A model generated the notes under the pieces. The model was not told the DNA's origin, did no database searches, and saw only the letters and a program-made list of their open reading frames with translations. The translations under genes were made by a program, and so were the position numbers. DNA of 64,000 nucleotides from Enoplolaimus lenunculus (lineage: Eukaryota; Nematoda; Enoplea; Enoplida; Thoracostomopsidae), in contig JASANG010002028.1 in assembly GCA_030248215.1 (NCBI GenBank), forward strand, positions 62,001 through 126,000, read 5' to 3'. Shown here in pieces: positions 33,104-44,516 of the stretch; the first letter of the stretch is position 1, and each line of letters opens with the position of its first letter.

Positions 33104-33410
33104 CCTGTGATATCGGGATAGGGATAGTTAAGATGTTTAACGTTTTGACACTGAAGTGCAATCCAAAATCCAAGCGACATACGTAGCAAATAATGTAGAA
33201 TCAGCAAACCTATTACGTAGTATACATGTACTTTTGCACGAATCAAACACTACCAACAGTGTGCAAATTATTTAAATCCATATCCGGTTAACTTCCGGTT
33301 CCGGTAAAAAAATTTCGTACTTTGCATTTTCATCACCGAATTACCGCTCAAGGTTCCATTATGACTATATACCTATCTATCTGTACCTTGACATTAGAAT
33401 GACTATACAG

Positions 33411-33820
33411 CAGGGTGCAAAGCGGAACTGGATTATACCGGAATCGGAATTGGAACAGCAAATTTATATCGCAATCGGAATCGGAACTACAAATTTTGTA
33501 ACTATACGGATAATTTGGATAAACAAATTAATATTGATACAGGGTGTCTGTTGGCTGACAACAATTTTCGAAAACGTCGCATGAACAAAATTGGCAATCA
33601 TTACTTGGTCTGTAAAACTAAACTACAACCAATTATTGACAAGATAGTCACCGAAAACAATTTAATAGATGGGTACAGAATTTTTAAACAACATACGTAT
33701 CACAACAAGTAGGCCTAAAATTAAAATGTGGAAATTCCGGTTCCGATTGATTGTGCAATCGGAATCGGAACTCGTTTTGAATTGAAATTCTAATCGGAAT
33801 CGGAATTCCGAATGCACCCT
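33411..33820 (+). mobile_element. hAT-like MITE, CAGGGTGCAAAGCGGAACT family
   Basis: Left CAGGGTGCAAAGCGGAACTG, right GGAATTCCGAATGCACCCT; GGAATCGGAA motifs inside. About 410 bp; no clean target duplication seen. Confidence 0.75.
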
Positions 33821-33829
33821 AACAGTTAG

Positions 33830-36500
33830 CAAGTATATTAAACGATAGAGTTCAACGACAACAAAAAGAAGTTCTTCGTTATTTCAAAATACTTTAACCC
33901 ATGAACTGTGAAGCCAACACAATATTACGTCAATATTTACAGATCAAGGTTCTTTTTTTTTAGACCATCAGGACTGAACCCAGCAGATTATTTGCAGACT
34001 AGACACTGGAACCCTGGAGGATTTTGGTACGTAAGATAAACTCACTGTACAAACGGAAGATATCGACATGACAACTGGTATCATCTGCATAATTTTTGGC
34101 TTAGGCCTTACGCATTAATATTCAGTTCAGGTAGAAAAATCCGCCTGAAGCTGACATAAACTGAACTATACGTGGCAAAACTGAATGCATGCAAAAAATC
34201 TTTGCACTTTCACGCAAAATCGGAAAAGGCAACGAGAGCCGTCATGACAAAGCAGAGAGAAATTACAAGGCATAAATAAATAGATCGAAACTGTCTCAAG
34301 CTACAGGGTTTCAAAATGGCCCATAGCTGCGCAGCTCTTCAAGTTTGGTTGATATAAAGCTGAAGTATATTTTTTCAACTAGGGATATGCCGATTAATCG
34401 GCATCGGTAATAATCGGCCCTTTTCGTGAGTATCGGCATCGGCACTGCAAAAATTGCCGATTTTTTGCCGCTACTTTTTTAACATAACAGCTTACTCAGT
34501 CTAAATCATCAACAAGCTCAAGTTACAACAATAGCTTAACAAACCCGAAACTAAGGACGAAAAACCTCACTGAAAATATTTGACTTTTTCAAGAAATGAT
34601 TTTTTCTGGGTTTGTGCATAACAGTGTATGGCCTCAACACAAACTGGGTTCCCGGGCCCCAGCCCCGATAAACTATATTGTAAGTTGTGATCTAGGTATC
34701 AATGCAACAGCGACAAAAATTACAATACGCTTTTAGTAAAAATTAGTACTTCATTTTTCGCGGTGTATCGTTTTAGATGCTAACATCACCTCAATGAAGT
34801 AAGAAAAAAGCAGGGGCATTAGTTTGGAGTGGACAGTGCATCAATATTTTTTCGCAGACACGTAGTTACGTAGAAATTTATTGTCAAAGGCGCGCCTATG
34901 AACTTTTTTACTTACGTATACGTAGCGTTGTAATAATTAAAACATTGATTTCACAACGCACTAGTGGAAGACGATATATCTGGAGTCGAGGTTAGCGATT
35001 TGTTACAATTGAACTATATATGAAGTACGTACTGGCGAAAATGTGGAGGTATGCTATAAAAATCTATATCTGAAGCGAAAGCTGAGTTTACTTGCCGAAC
35101 ACAATACTTTGGGGTAACAACGAAAGTCTACATTTAAACTGACTTTTGAAGCCACAATCTTCAGATATATCATTCATTAGATCAGGACTAACGTTTTGAG
35201 CATCGAAACATTGTAGTCAAACGCCATTATGGAAACACGGCGTCTAGATACACATCTGTCCAGCGCGCTAACCCCTGAGCCACGCCGCGTCACAGTCACC
35301 TAGGGGAATAAAATATCATTCCCCATAAGCATCAGCAAAACACGGCGTAATACACTGGAAATCGGGTTTCACAAACATCAAAAAAACAATAAATCAATCT
35401 TTTGCCAACCAAAATGTGCATTGTCTTAAAAGATATAATGCATGTAAATACAAAAATTCATAAAAAACGCTTAGCACTGATGCAAAATTTTGCCACGTTT
35501 AAACTTAGACTATTTGCTGTGGCTTCTACAAGAATCAAGTGAAGCAGCATAGAGCATAGCGTGATTTTTTCGAGTTTACTTACGAATGTCGACCATCTAA
35601 AGCAATGAATTCACCTTGTTAACACAAAATAAATTTGAGGAAAAAAGTCGACTTAAGCCCGAGGGCAACACTGGCTACCAAACAATTGGGTCTCCTATTC
35701 TTCTGTTATATTACTTTCACAGTTACGGCAATACACGGCGCAGCCATGTTTAAGCCACCTGCACTAGCTAATGTCAAAACACAAAAACCACAATTTTACC
35801 CCCTCTTAAGAAACATATAACTTTAAAAATTTATAGCATAAAAGATAAAGCTGCTATAATGTGTGTTTTCAAAATATCTATCTTTTGGCTGTGAAACATT
35901 ACGCTCCAAACTTAACTATACTACTATTAAACCAAAGCTATCAATTTAGTTTAGGTCTACGTTGATGTGATATTTTATTTGATTCTGAATTTTGACTCAA
36001 AATAATGTGTTTTTCACCAGTGGCGACGATTCAGTTTCCGACCAGTAGCTTAAATCTTGCCAAGGACAGTTGTAAATTTTATAATGTTTAAATACCATAA
36101 TTCAAGGCTTTCAAACTCACTAACTACTGCAGCCGTTGAACTCAAAATTTGTCAGAACCAGAATATTGGGCTGCAACGTTTGTATTCACGACATAATTTT
36201 GCAGTTAACAATCTTCAAATATATGCTGTGAACTCTCCAAAAATATAGAGCTGAAATTAAATTCGAATCCTGCTGAAAACTGTGAAAATCTTAAATACTA
36301 TGCTAGTGCCTAAATTTAGCGGTGTTCCAAAATTAACGAATGCCAATGGCAAAGACAGTACACCATAATCCCGTATATCAATCAGTGTGAGATGGAAACT
36401 AGATTACCCTTTAAGCATATTCGAAACTGTAATTTTTACTGAATTTATATTAAAGTAGGATTAGATATGCGCAATCAATCACTTCCATCAGCTTTTTGTT
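33830..36500. other. No recognised gene
   Basis: AT-rich. At about 34380 a left end TAGGGATATGCCGATTAATC resembles the 24395 MITE. A minus-strand tRNA-like fragment lies at about 35254-35290. Otherwise nothing I can classify. Confidence 0.5.
35254..35290 (-). repeat. tRNA-like 5' fragment (A-box only)
   Basis: The minus strand reads GCGGCGTGGCTCAGGGGTTA then GCGCGCTGGACAG, a tRNA-like 5' half. No B box follows, so it is a SINE head or relic rather than a gene. Confidence 0.4.
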
Positions 36501-36508
36501 TTGGCAAG

Positions 36509-37340
36509 CAGGGATGGTCGGTCTCGGTCAAAAAGGCGATACCAAGACCGAAACCGAGACCGAGCCTTTTGGTTTCGGTCAATTTTTATCCGTTACTGAA
36601 AATAAAAATAAGATTATTTAACAAAAGTTTTGAACATTTTTATCTGCTCTGAATTGCCGTTTCATACAATTAACTAATAAATCGCCACCAAACTTTGTTT
36701 TTTACTTTTTCACTTGGCAACTGTCCCCATACGCTTCGAACAGGTCGGGACAAATGCCACTGTTTGAAAACACCCCAAGTACAACCCTAATTCAAAGCTA
36801 TACTGTTGTTTTTGATCCTGGTCAAACCGAATAGGCTGGAGAATTTTTTAACATAGTATGAGAGACATACTTGTCCTTGTGCATATGCAATAAATGCAGT
36901 GCACATTGTGGTGTACGGTCGACAGATATAGTCGACGAAAAAGGCAATTGGAGAGGCGGGCTACGTGGCGCAGTGGTAGAGTGCTCGCTTAAGGATCCAT
37001 AGGCTGAGAGTTCTATTCCCGCTCTAGCTCGCTTTTCCAGCTGCTTGGTAGAAAGGTCTGATGTCCTTGGTTCCTACCTAGACTGACACAACGTACGTTG
37101 TATAAACAGGTAGCGGTGCTCCACAATCGTTAGCTGCCTGTGTTGGTAGGCTAAATGCACAAGTTCTTCCAGTCCAAAGCTGCCATCCAAGGAACATGTT
37201 TGTGATTCCTTGTCGCTTTTTCACCTATTTGGTCTCGGTTCGCCGACCACCGAGACTAAAAAAAGCGATATCGCAACCGGGACCGAAACCAGCCAACTCT
37301 CGAGACTTGACGAGATCGAGACAGAGACCGCCCATCCCTG
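36509..37340 (+). mobile_element. CAGGGATGGNCGGTCTCGG hAT-like MITE carrying a tRNA-derived SINE
   Basis: Left CAGGGATGGTCGGTCTCGGT, right GAGACCGCCCATCCCTG form inverted ends, with further CCGAGACCGAG arms. Between them lies tRNA-like CTACGTGGCGCAGTGGTAGA then GAGAGTTCTATTCCCGCTC at 36960-37034, plus a body to about 37225. The junction body/TTTTTCACC is also found at 32877-33103. Confidence 0.72.
36960..37034 (+). repeat. tRNA-like head of SINE
   Basis: GCGCAGTGGTAGAGTGC (A box) and GAGTTCTATTCCC (B-box-like GGTTCNANNCC). The acceptor stem is not convincing, so this is called SINE-derived rather than a functional tRNA gene. Confidence 0.55.
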
Positions 37341-37479
37341 TGGTCAAACACAAAAGTAGCGTTTACTGGCAGTTGATTAATATTTGTCAAGCTACTTCAT
37401 CACCCATTTTACGTAAACATGTATGCTGTTGGCAAGCATGTGCTGGTAGGTTCGAAGTGTTAGCAGACACGCACTGAAC

Positions 37480-38490
37480 GAATGCGCGGTCTACTGAGCA
37501 ATGTATGTAAGTGTTATGTTAGTGCGAAGTCGTAACAATTGACAATAGCTGCATTCGAACCAGTCACCTTAGGCTAACCGGGCAATACGTAATATACATG
37601 CATATAAGTTTACAAATACATATAAAATGTAGCCACTGGAACGAGTCGTAACTGCTGTGCAAAGTGAAATAATGGCCTATGTAAGCTGTTTGTGGTTTAG
37701 CAATTGGAGTGGTCATTTTGAATTAGTGACCATATTTGTGACTACTCGTTATACCCACCCGGCCGACTGAAAACATGCTGGTAACTTTCATGCTGGTAAC
37801 TTTCCGGTAGGGCCAGGTCTTACTCTTAATTATGAAATGAATGCTTTAAAATGAGGCCTCCGCATAGAGCAAATTATGCGCTAAATTAAACGTATTTTCT
37901 GAAGCACAAAATCTTCACATGACATGAGTTTTGATAGAAACCGCCCAGTACGCAACACAACAAGGTCGCAAAAATATTACTTACATTTGTCTGAGTTTGA
38001 GTTTGATTTAAGTTTCAGTATTCAGCAAATTAATTTTGTGTGAAAAACACTTGGAAGTCTTGGTGGTGTTTCTGGTGGGTTTTTAATTTCGCTGGGTCTT
38101 TTTGAAAAAAAGTGGGTGAAAACCCCCATTTTACCCAAAAACCATGGGGACAACGCTCTTACCAACTGAGCTATCGCGGCACTGCTTCAACTACTTGTGT
38201 TAGCTATTATATGCGTTGTTTACCAGTGTACTACGCTGTGTACTGCGTAGCTACGGCGTTATGTGTATACGTGTTGGTTTTTACGTGTGTGCTATTCATT
38301 TGGGTATTTAATTGTTCAATACCCGACACGCAGTACATAGTTAGCTACGTAGTACGTATATATGCTTACAACCCGAAACATTAGTTTCGATTTATGTGGA
38401 AGAACAAGACGATCATAAACAATTCCAGATATTATTTAAATGCTATTATATGAGATAACGTTATTGAAGTTTTACCTGTAAAAATTGAGC
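37480..38490. other. No recognised gene; partial minus-strand tRNA-like fragment at 38141-38183
   Basis: The minus strand at 38183-38141 reads GCAGTGCCGCGATAGCTCAG then TTGGTAAGAGCGTTG, an A-box tRNA-like half without a 3' half. The remainder is unassigned. Confidence 0.4.
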
Positions 38491-38496
38491 TGTATC

Positions 38497-38508
38497 ATGG
38501 TTTCTGAG
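38497..38508 (+). CDS. SAE1: SAE1 exon 1, candidate (MVSE)
   Basis: Exon 2 has no in-frame ATG, so an upstream start is needed. ATGGTTTCTGAG followed by GTAATA lies about 1 kb upstream, encodes Met-Val-Ser-Glu, and joins exon 2 in phase 0. Human SAE1 begins MVEKEEA. Another short first exon or a trans-spliced start cannot be excluded. Confidence 0.5.
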
Positions 38509-41500
38509 GTAATAACAGCAGGCCAACTTGGTTCATCAGGGTGCAGCGAAATTATGTTTAATAGTCATTTGCAGACTAGTTTTGGTTTGGTTTTTGACTT
38601 ATGCTTTATATAACAACCATAGATGTACCAAAACCAATTTTGTTACGTGACGCTCGCTTTAGGTAACATCAAAATCTTCGTTATATGGTCAAAAGTTAAT
38701 CAAAATCAAAAACCGTTTTTATAAAATATTTTAATATTTTCGTTTTCATCTCAATAGGGCGGATCAGAAAATATCAATTTCGAAATTATTTTTAAAAAAA
38801 TTATTTCGATTTTTTAGTTTTATAAGAATCCTTCCTTATAATCGAAAAAAATCAAAAAGATAGACAAATGACATACTGTTTAACGCGGCTTGACAAGACA
38901 AACACAATGATGTAAATTTTTTCACAATCAAATAACCCTACAAAAAATGACCGTCGCAACAACTAGGTATATATTGCCGTTATGAGAAACTTAAACTTTT
39001 AACAAGCGAAAAACCTGAAAAAATGGAAAAGAAGTTAAGAGAAAAATGTTGAGAACATGGTATTTTCTGGTCCGCCACATCGTTCTGAGCATAAGATATT
39101 AAAACTTTTGAAAAAAACTCGTATTTTGATTTTTATTTTTCGCCCTATAACGAAGGAGGGCCAGTATTACTATTTGCATTGCCTAAAACCTAACAATCAT
39201 AAAGGACAATAATACTTTGAGAACTGTTAATTTCAGTCGATTTTTTCAAACATGAAATCAAGAGACGTTACAGCTGCATAATAAAACTCACCGTTATGAG
39301 CTAAAAAGTGGAATTGAAAGCATTTCAACCCACTGCTAAAGTGAAAAATGTATCGGCAATATTTTGCTGTGCTGATGCCGATACTAACGAAAGTGCTGAT
39401 ATCACCGATGACCATTAGTAGCCACAGTAATAATAACTTTAAACCTTACTCACATCACTTATTTTTGTGTTTAAAATTTGTTTTAGATCCACTCCAAAAT
39501 ATCAGAAGATGAAGCTGCTGTGTATGATCGTCAAATTCGATTGTGGGGTCTGGATGCGCAGAATAGGTTGTTTTATCTTAAACAAAATCATAGTTTTAGC
39601 TAATGAAATAATGTAAATAATACCTTACACGCCTGTAAATTGTACGTATATGTCAATGGTTTTGTGTTTGTGGGGTCCAAAAAGTTGATTGGTCAGAATG
39701 TGGGGGAAAACACGACAGAATATTTTGACTTGATTGTCTAATTAGGTCATTGAATGTAGGATATGTTCTATCATGTATTCGTGTCCTTGCATGTCTGCCA
39801 GTGCGGATTTGTTAAAGTATATATACGAAGTATTATCCAATAATAAATTTTCATTTGCGAGTTTTATTGTGTGCCGAATGTACTAAGTTTTTAGCAACTT
39901 TTAAATATTTTCAAAGGTATTTTAGACTTCGAAACGCAGCCGTTTTACTCGTTGGCTTAAATGGATTTGGTGCGGAGATAGCGAAAAACATTGCGCTCGC
40001 CGGAGTTAGAAGCCTTACACTAATGGACACGGAAAAAGTAGTGGCATTCCAAACATAGTTGTATACATGATGAATAGAACATTAATGATTTTGAGGGCAA
40101 TGATGAAGCACTATTGCTAAACAGCTTGCACTTCAATAGAATGTGATCCGTGTATTTACTTGCCTGCTGAGATGCTGTGCGCTGTTTGGTTGTTAAGTGC
40201 AAATTGATGTGTTATATATCTGTTGGTCTCTTGGCTTAAATCATTCGTTTTTCACAGGTCAATGTAAGATCAGTCGCCATTGCTATTCAATAACTTATGC
40301 GTATGATGTATGCTGCGTACGTAATTCGAGTAATTTTAGGTTTCAGATTCCGAGCGTTTCTCTCAGTTTATGGTTTCTGTTGACGCAAAAGGAATTAACG
40401 TAAGCTAATATATAGAATTATATTACTATGTTAGAATTTGTTGTGTATTATCTATCAAATACTAAATTGGGAAGCAGTTTCCGGATGCAATTTCGGATAA
40501 CTGGTCTGTTGTTGTCCATAATAGCTCTAACCATATTTATTCTTTGTCATATCGCCTATGAACTTCCTTATCGGTTCAAAACAAACCTTATTAAATAAAG
40601 TCAGTAGAACGGTATTCTGTATGTCATAAGTTAAAGCACTACAACATCATTAGCAAAATTTTAGTGAAGACTTATATACTGTTTTAATTTAGCATTTATT
40701 TTTGTACTCTTATGTGATATTACAGAGGGCACAAGCATCGCTTGCTCGGTGCCAAGAGTTAAACCCAATGGTCCGAGTAACAGCTGATTCTGAAGATATT
40801 GAGTCGAAGCCGGAAGACTTTTTCTTAAATTATTCGGTGGTTTGTCTGATTAATCAAAGCTCAGGTTAGCTAAATTGTTTTACATAATATTTAAGCAATG
40901 TTTATTGACGTGATAACGTTTTTATATTCTTCGGAATATTGTAGATTACTGTGTATAGTCAAAAATTGTGAATTCTTGCAAGTAAAGCTAGGCAGTTCGA
41001 ATTCAAATACGACCAAATTTAAAATTTTGATGGCCAGAATTCTCTGGCAGGCATATATGGTTAATTTTTTGTATAAGCAGCCCAATGTCATTTGAGCAGT
41101 TTAAAAAATACTCGAGAATGTGAACTGACGTAGAAAATATAATATGTCAAACTTTTCAGAGACGAACCTTAAAATTAGCAGTATTTGCCGCAAGCTAGCT
41201 ATCAAGTTTATATGTGGAGGCGCGTGGGGTTCACTTGGTTACTTTTTTCAAGATCTCATGGAACACAAGTATTCTGAGTGAGTTTGCTCATGGACAATAA
41301 GTGAGATTGATAAATGTACCTCCTCTCTAGACACGGTAGGAAGGTCTCACGTTTTATGGTATTGCAGTTAATTGACACTCAAGTCAGCTACGGCATTCGG
41401 TAATGCGGTAACTTTTTTCACCCTTCGAGCGTTGGTATGAATATGAAAACTACTGGACCCTGTACCAAAGAATAGTAGTAATTGCCAGATACGTTATTGT

Positions 41501-44389
41501 GTGCCCAAAAGTCTGAAACTTAGTAAAAACTTGTGTGCATTTGCTAAAATATGGGAACAACTGCTAGCCGTTTTGTCAAGTGAATGTATCTTGCTTTTAG
41601 TTCTGTGTGATATATCAAGTTTCGGCGTAATACTTAATCTATTTGACAACGACTACTAAGCCACGATGTTTAAAGTTTGAACGCTTTTCTTACTGGGGAT
41701 ATGAGCATGTTTCAGAGAAGTTGTATCAGCAGTAGACGCTGGAAACCTTGACGCGAAAGACAAAGTGGTTAGTGATCAACAGCAAAACGATAACGGAGAA
41801 CCCCAAACAAAACGTATGAAATCGGATTTGGGTAGCGAGGCATCTGGGAGCGGAGAAGAACATCTGCCAACAGTTGTGAGAAAGGTATATTGTATGCAGA
41901 ATTTCCCGGTGTATTTTGGTGGAACGCTAACTCAATTTTAGTCGACTCAATTCAGCGGGATTTTTGGCCATAGCAGCGTCGCAATGTTACGCATGCGCTG
42001 GTGTGCGTTTCTTATCGCATGAATCTTTTGAAGACGAATTGCAGAACGTAATACAATGCTAATTCGAAATGTTCTACCATGTTTGTGTTAGCGTTCTATA
42101 TGATTATGTTTTTTGCATTATATTAGTTTAAATTCTAGAACTTGATTAGTAAATTAATTTTGTAGACGGAGTCCTTTGTCCCACTTGCGGAAGCGGTTTC
42201 AGTAAGCTGGATCTCAACGCTTTCGCCAACGAAATTGAAACGACTGCCTGTTGGATATTTCATTGTTAACGGTACTTAAATTAGAAATTATGTAGTTTTA
42301 CATTATTTGTAGTTTAGCAATTGATTTATTAAGCCATGGAGTATTTATGGTAATCAGAGTGCAACCAAAATTTCGATTGCGCTAAGGAAATCCTGCATTT
42401 CTTACTGTCCGGATCCGGTTATAAAGCCGGAATTTTTCACCAGAAATATCCCGTATTTTCGGTATTGAAATGTTTTAATATGAAAATTTTCAAAAAACTG
42501 GGCATATCCTAAGTTATTTTAAAAAATTTTCAAGTATGTATTGCCATAGATACGTGTATAATGTTGCAGTTACAATAAATTATTTCCTGAAAATTGCTGA
42601 CAGAACGTCATTAAGCTAACTTTTGCGGCTGCAAAAATGGGAAATTGACCTACGCTAAAAATACGTAAAAAAGTTTACCAGGTTTTGCTAGTATAGTTAT
42701 TTCTTAAAAAGAACAGTGTTAGACTTAAAAGTGCTGATAATTGTAGTTTTTGATATTGTAATGGTTTACTTAAACATTATTTTAGTGTGAAATGACCTTT
42801 GTTGACTTGACAAATTCTGTTTTAGTTATTTTACGATTTCGGTCTCTGTGTGGAAGATTTCCGTTGAAGTCATGTGAAGTTGACGACAGCGACCAACTGA
42901 AACGAATAATGCCGGAGCTGTGTAGTGAATCTGGTTTATCAGCAAACGCTATTTCTGTCCCTGAGGATTTCCCTGCGTGAGTTCTGAATACTGCTTGTAT
43001 TTGTGTTTTATGCTCTGTTATCTAAAGCGATTAATAGCAAACATTGATAATGTCCAACAGTTCGCTTTTGTGCTTGATTATGTCTCAAAAACTAAGGTAC
43101 TACGATTAGAGGAACATCTGATGAAATACTAACCGAAAAAACTTTTTGATCAAACATTTTGCAAAGCTAACTTAACATTGTTTTTCCGGTGGTAGCCGCC
43201 AACTGTTAAGAGCTGTAGCGGAGTTTGGAATTTAGCCTGCCTGTGGTTAGACGCAACTGCGTAAAAAAATTTTTACGATATGCTTTAAGTGTTATATCAG
43301 CTCCATTTAAGTTTTTTTATAATCGGTAATATTTCAGTCACTGTTTCGAAGCTCTCAGTCCGGTATGCGCCGTGCTTGGAGGTGTTTTAGCTCAGGAAAT
43401 CATAAAGGTATGTAAAAAATAAACATTAACATTGCATATGATATCTATGTACCTTCTGTCTTATCGCTATTCATAATCGTTATATTAACAAGCACAATAA
43501 TTACTGTTTTAGACAAGAGTATGTAAGAAGGCACATTCAGTGCAGAAAAAACAACGACGTCGTGTTTTGTTTCTTAAGAAACTCTGTACACAGTTAGCAT
43601 CGGTTCTCGGTTATAATAAGCCAGTTAACTATGCTGGGGGATGGAATTTTTTTAAGAGGAGCATACAAATGTTCGAATGACTTACATCGAACGACTTGTT
43701 GGTGCAAAATATGTATTTCTAGGAGGCCAGGCCCGCTCGAAACTACGCGCCTGACATACACGTAATATTGACAAAAATTTAATCATTCTTGGTTACACGA
43801 GGCAAACTGTAGCAAATTCATGAAACTCACGGTATATAATGCATTGCATGGAAAAGTTTGCATGGCTGCGAGCTCAGTGGTTAGAGCAGCGGACCGGTAA
43901 TCCGTAAGTCGTGGGTGCGATCCCCACCGCGTTCGCAGCAAAATGTTCGTGAATGGCTCTATATGGTACTGCTTAACTTAGAATTACTTAGCGGTATCGG
44001 TTGGGGAGATGTGAGAGACGCTCTCCAGCTCAGGCGGTTTCGCGGCGTATTAACATACGTTTCTTGTAGTATCAAACACACGGTATATAGAGCCATTGTA
44101 GCGAAAAGTTTTTATCGCTGCGTAGCTCAGTGGTTACAGCAGCGCACCGGTAATCCGTACGTCGTTGTTTCGAGCCCCACCGCATCCGCAGCAAAATTTT
44201 CGTGAAGGGCTCTATATCGTACTGCGTAACTTAGAATTACACATTATCAAGCAAAAATTATAATTTTTACTGTATAATCAATGTTATTTTCAGATTGTTT
44301 CTCAAAAAGATCGCCCGCTGAATAATTTCTTTGTTTTTAATGGAATAGCTGATTCTAGTGGTACAGTAATAAAGATTCCGCCAGTTTAA
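38497..44389 (+). CDS. SAE1: SUMO-activating enzyme subunit 1 (SAE1/AOS1), complete gene, 11 exons
   Basis: Exons: 38497-38508 (tentative), 39487-39566, 39926-40037, 40340-40399, 40726-40864, 41160-41277, 41716-41884, 42166-42271, 42826-42976, 43338-43407, 44294-44389. All junctions are GT-AG and in phase; 1,113 nt encode about 370 residues (human SAE1 has 346). SAE1 pairs with UBA2 in the nucleus to adenylate SUMO; the catalytic Cys is in UBA2, so none is expected here. Visible family blocks: [37 protein letters not shown] (nucleotide-binding Gly loop), [54 protein letters not shown] and NNFFVFNG. The acidic/Gln insert in exon 7 is the variable loop. The end IKIPPV is short but family-like. 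Confidence 0.95.
39487..39566 (+). CDS. SAE1: SAE1 exon 2
   Basis: 80 nt from TTTTAG|ATCC to AATAG|GTTG. It encodes [20 protein letters not shown] then GLDAQN, the E1-family N-terminal signature. Phase 2 at the end: AG plus A of exon 3 gives Arg. Confidence 0.93.
39926..40037 (+). CDS. SAE1: SAE1 exon 3 (nucleotide-binding loop)
   Basis: 112 nt from TTTTAG|ACTTCG to GAAAAA|GTAGTG. It encodes [19 protein letters not shown], then [18 protein letters not shown], the Rossmann-like ThiF/E1 start with the GLNGFG loop and acidic strand end LMD. Confidence 0.93.
40340..40399 (+). CDS. SAE1: SAE1 exon 4
   Basis: 60 nt from ATTTTAG|GTTTCAG to AAC|GTAAGC. It encodes [20 protein letters not shown]. It aligns with the human stretch VTPEDPGAQFLIRTGSVGRN. 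Confidence 0.88.
40726..40864 (+). CDS. SAE1: SAE1 exon 5
   Basis: 139 nt from TTACAG|AGGG to TCAG|GTTAGC. It encodes [20 protein letters not shown], then [13 protein letters not shown] and [12 protein letters not shown], as in human RAQNLNPMVDVKVDTEDIEK. Confidence 0.93.
41160..41277 (+). CDS. SAE1: SAE1 exon 6
   Basis: 118 nt from TTTTCAG|AGACG to TCTGA|GTGAGT. It encodes [20 protein letters not shown] then [20 protein letters not shown]. It corresponds to human CHKNSIKFFTGDVFGYHGY. Confidence 0.92.
41716..41884 (+). CDS. SAE1: SAE1 exon 7 (variable loop)
   Basis: 169 nt from TTTCAG|AGAAG to AGAAAG|GTATAT. It encodes a Gln/Asn/Asp/Glu-rich loop with [14 protein letters not shown], like human DGPDTKRAKLDSSE. 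This insert is about 20 residues longer than in human. Confidence 0.87.
42166..42271 (+). CDS. SAE1: SAE1 exon 8
   Basis: 106 nt from TTTTGTAG|ACGG to AACG|GTACTT. It encodes [20 protein letters not shown] then [15 protein letters not shown]. It matches human VVFCPVKEALEVDWSSEK and the following LKRTTSDYFLLQ. Confidence 0.92.
42826..42976 (+). CDS. SAE1: SAE1 exon 9
   Basis: 151 nt from TTTTAG|TTATT to CCTGC|GTGAGT. It encodes [20 protein letters not shown], then [19 protein letters not shown] and SVPEDFP. It aligns with human LLKFRTDKGRDP and LGISPDLLPEDFV. Confidence 0.93.
43338..43407 (+). CDS. SAE1: SAE1 exon 10
   Basis: 70 nt from TTTCAG|TCACTG to ATAAAG|GTATGT. It encodes [16 protein letters not shown] then VLAQEIIK, the conserved E1 helix (human APVCAVVGGILAQEIVK). 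Confidence 0.95.
43826..43985 (+). mobile_element. tRNA-like cored inverted-repeat element, copy 1 (SAE1 intron 10)
   Basis: A tRNA-like core at 43865-43939 (GCTGCGAGCTCAGTGGTTAG, GGACCGGTAATCCGTAAG, GTGGGTGCGATCCCCAC, TTCGCAGC) has a 7-bp GCTGCGA/TCGCAGC acceptor pairing and a D-arm. It has about five extra bases after the T arm and C instead of T before the putative GGT anticodon. It is flanked by GGTATATAATGCATTG and AATGGCTCTATATGG. Confidence 0.6.
44082..44242 (+). mobile_element. tRNA-like cored inverted-repeat element, copy 2 (SAE1 intron 10)
   Basis: Same layout as copy 1: CGGTATATAGAGCCATT, tRNA-like GCTGCGTAGCTCAGTGGTTA, CACCGGTAATCCGTACG, CCCCACCGCATCCGCAGC, then GGGCTCTATATCG and a shared tail GTAACTTAGAATTAC. 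The outer TATAGAGCC and GGCTCTATA are inverted. Confidence 0.6.
44294..44389 (+). CDS. SAE1: SAE1 exon 11 (C-terminus and stop)
   Basis: 96 nt from TTTTCAG|ATTG to TAA. It encodes [20 protein letters not shown] then [11 protein letters not shown], as in human DPPHNNFFFFDGMKGNGIV. Confidence 0.95.
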   Translation: MVSQKDRPLNNFFVFNGIADSSGTVIKIPPV

Positions 44390-44454
44390 TAAAGCTACTC
44401 TTTCTCTTATTTTATGCCGTTTTGTACGTCATGTCGTGTTTACGTTGTAATAAA
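44388..44454 (+). terminator. SAE1 polyadenylation signals
   Basis: Two AATAAA hexamers follow the SAE1 open frame. One at 44388-44393 overlaps the stop codon; the other at 44449-44454 is 60 bases downstream and is followed by a T-rich stretch (TTTCTATTTTCTATG). The second is the likelier poly(A) signal, giving a 3' UTR under about 100 nt. Confidence 0.6.
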
Positions 44455-44516
44455 GTTCATTTGGAACTTGCTGCATTTCTATTTTCTATGTTTCAAGCAC
44501 TCTGACAATATTGTCG

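Noticed and set aside
38141-38183. Minus-strand tRNA gene
   Set aside because: Only the 5' half with the A box is present; no T arm or acceptor 3' strand follows.
41942-42050. Open stretch after a good acceptor in SAE1 ([15 protein letters not shown])
   Set aside because: It hits a stop in the required phase, and exon 8 at 42166 continues the protein in phase with clear similarity.
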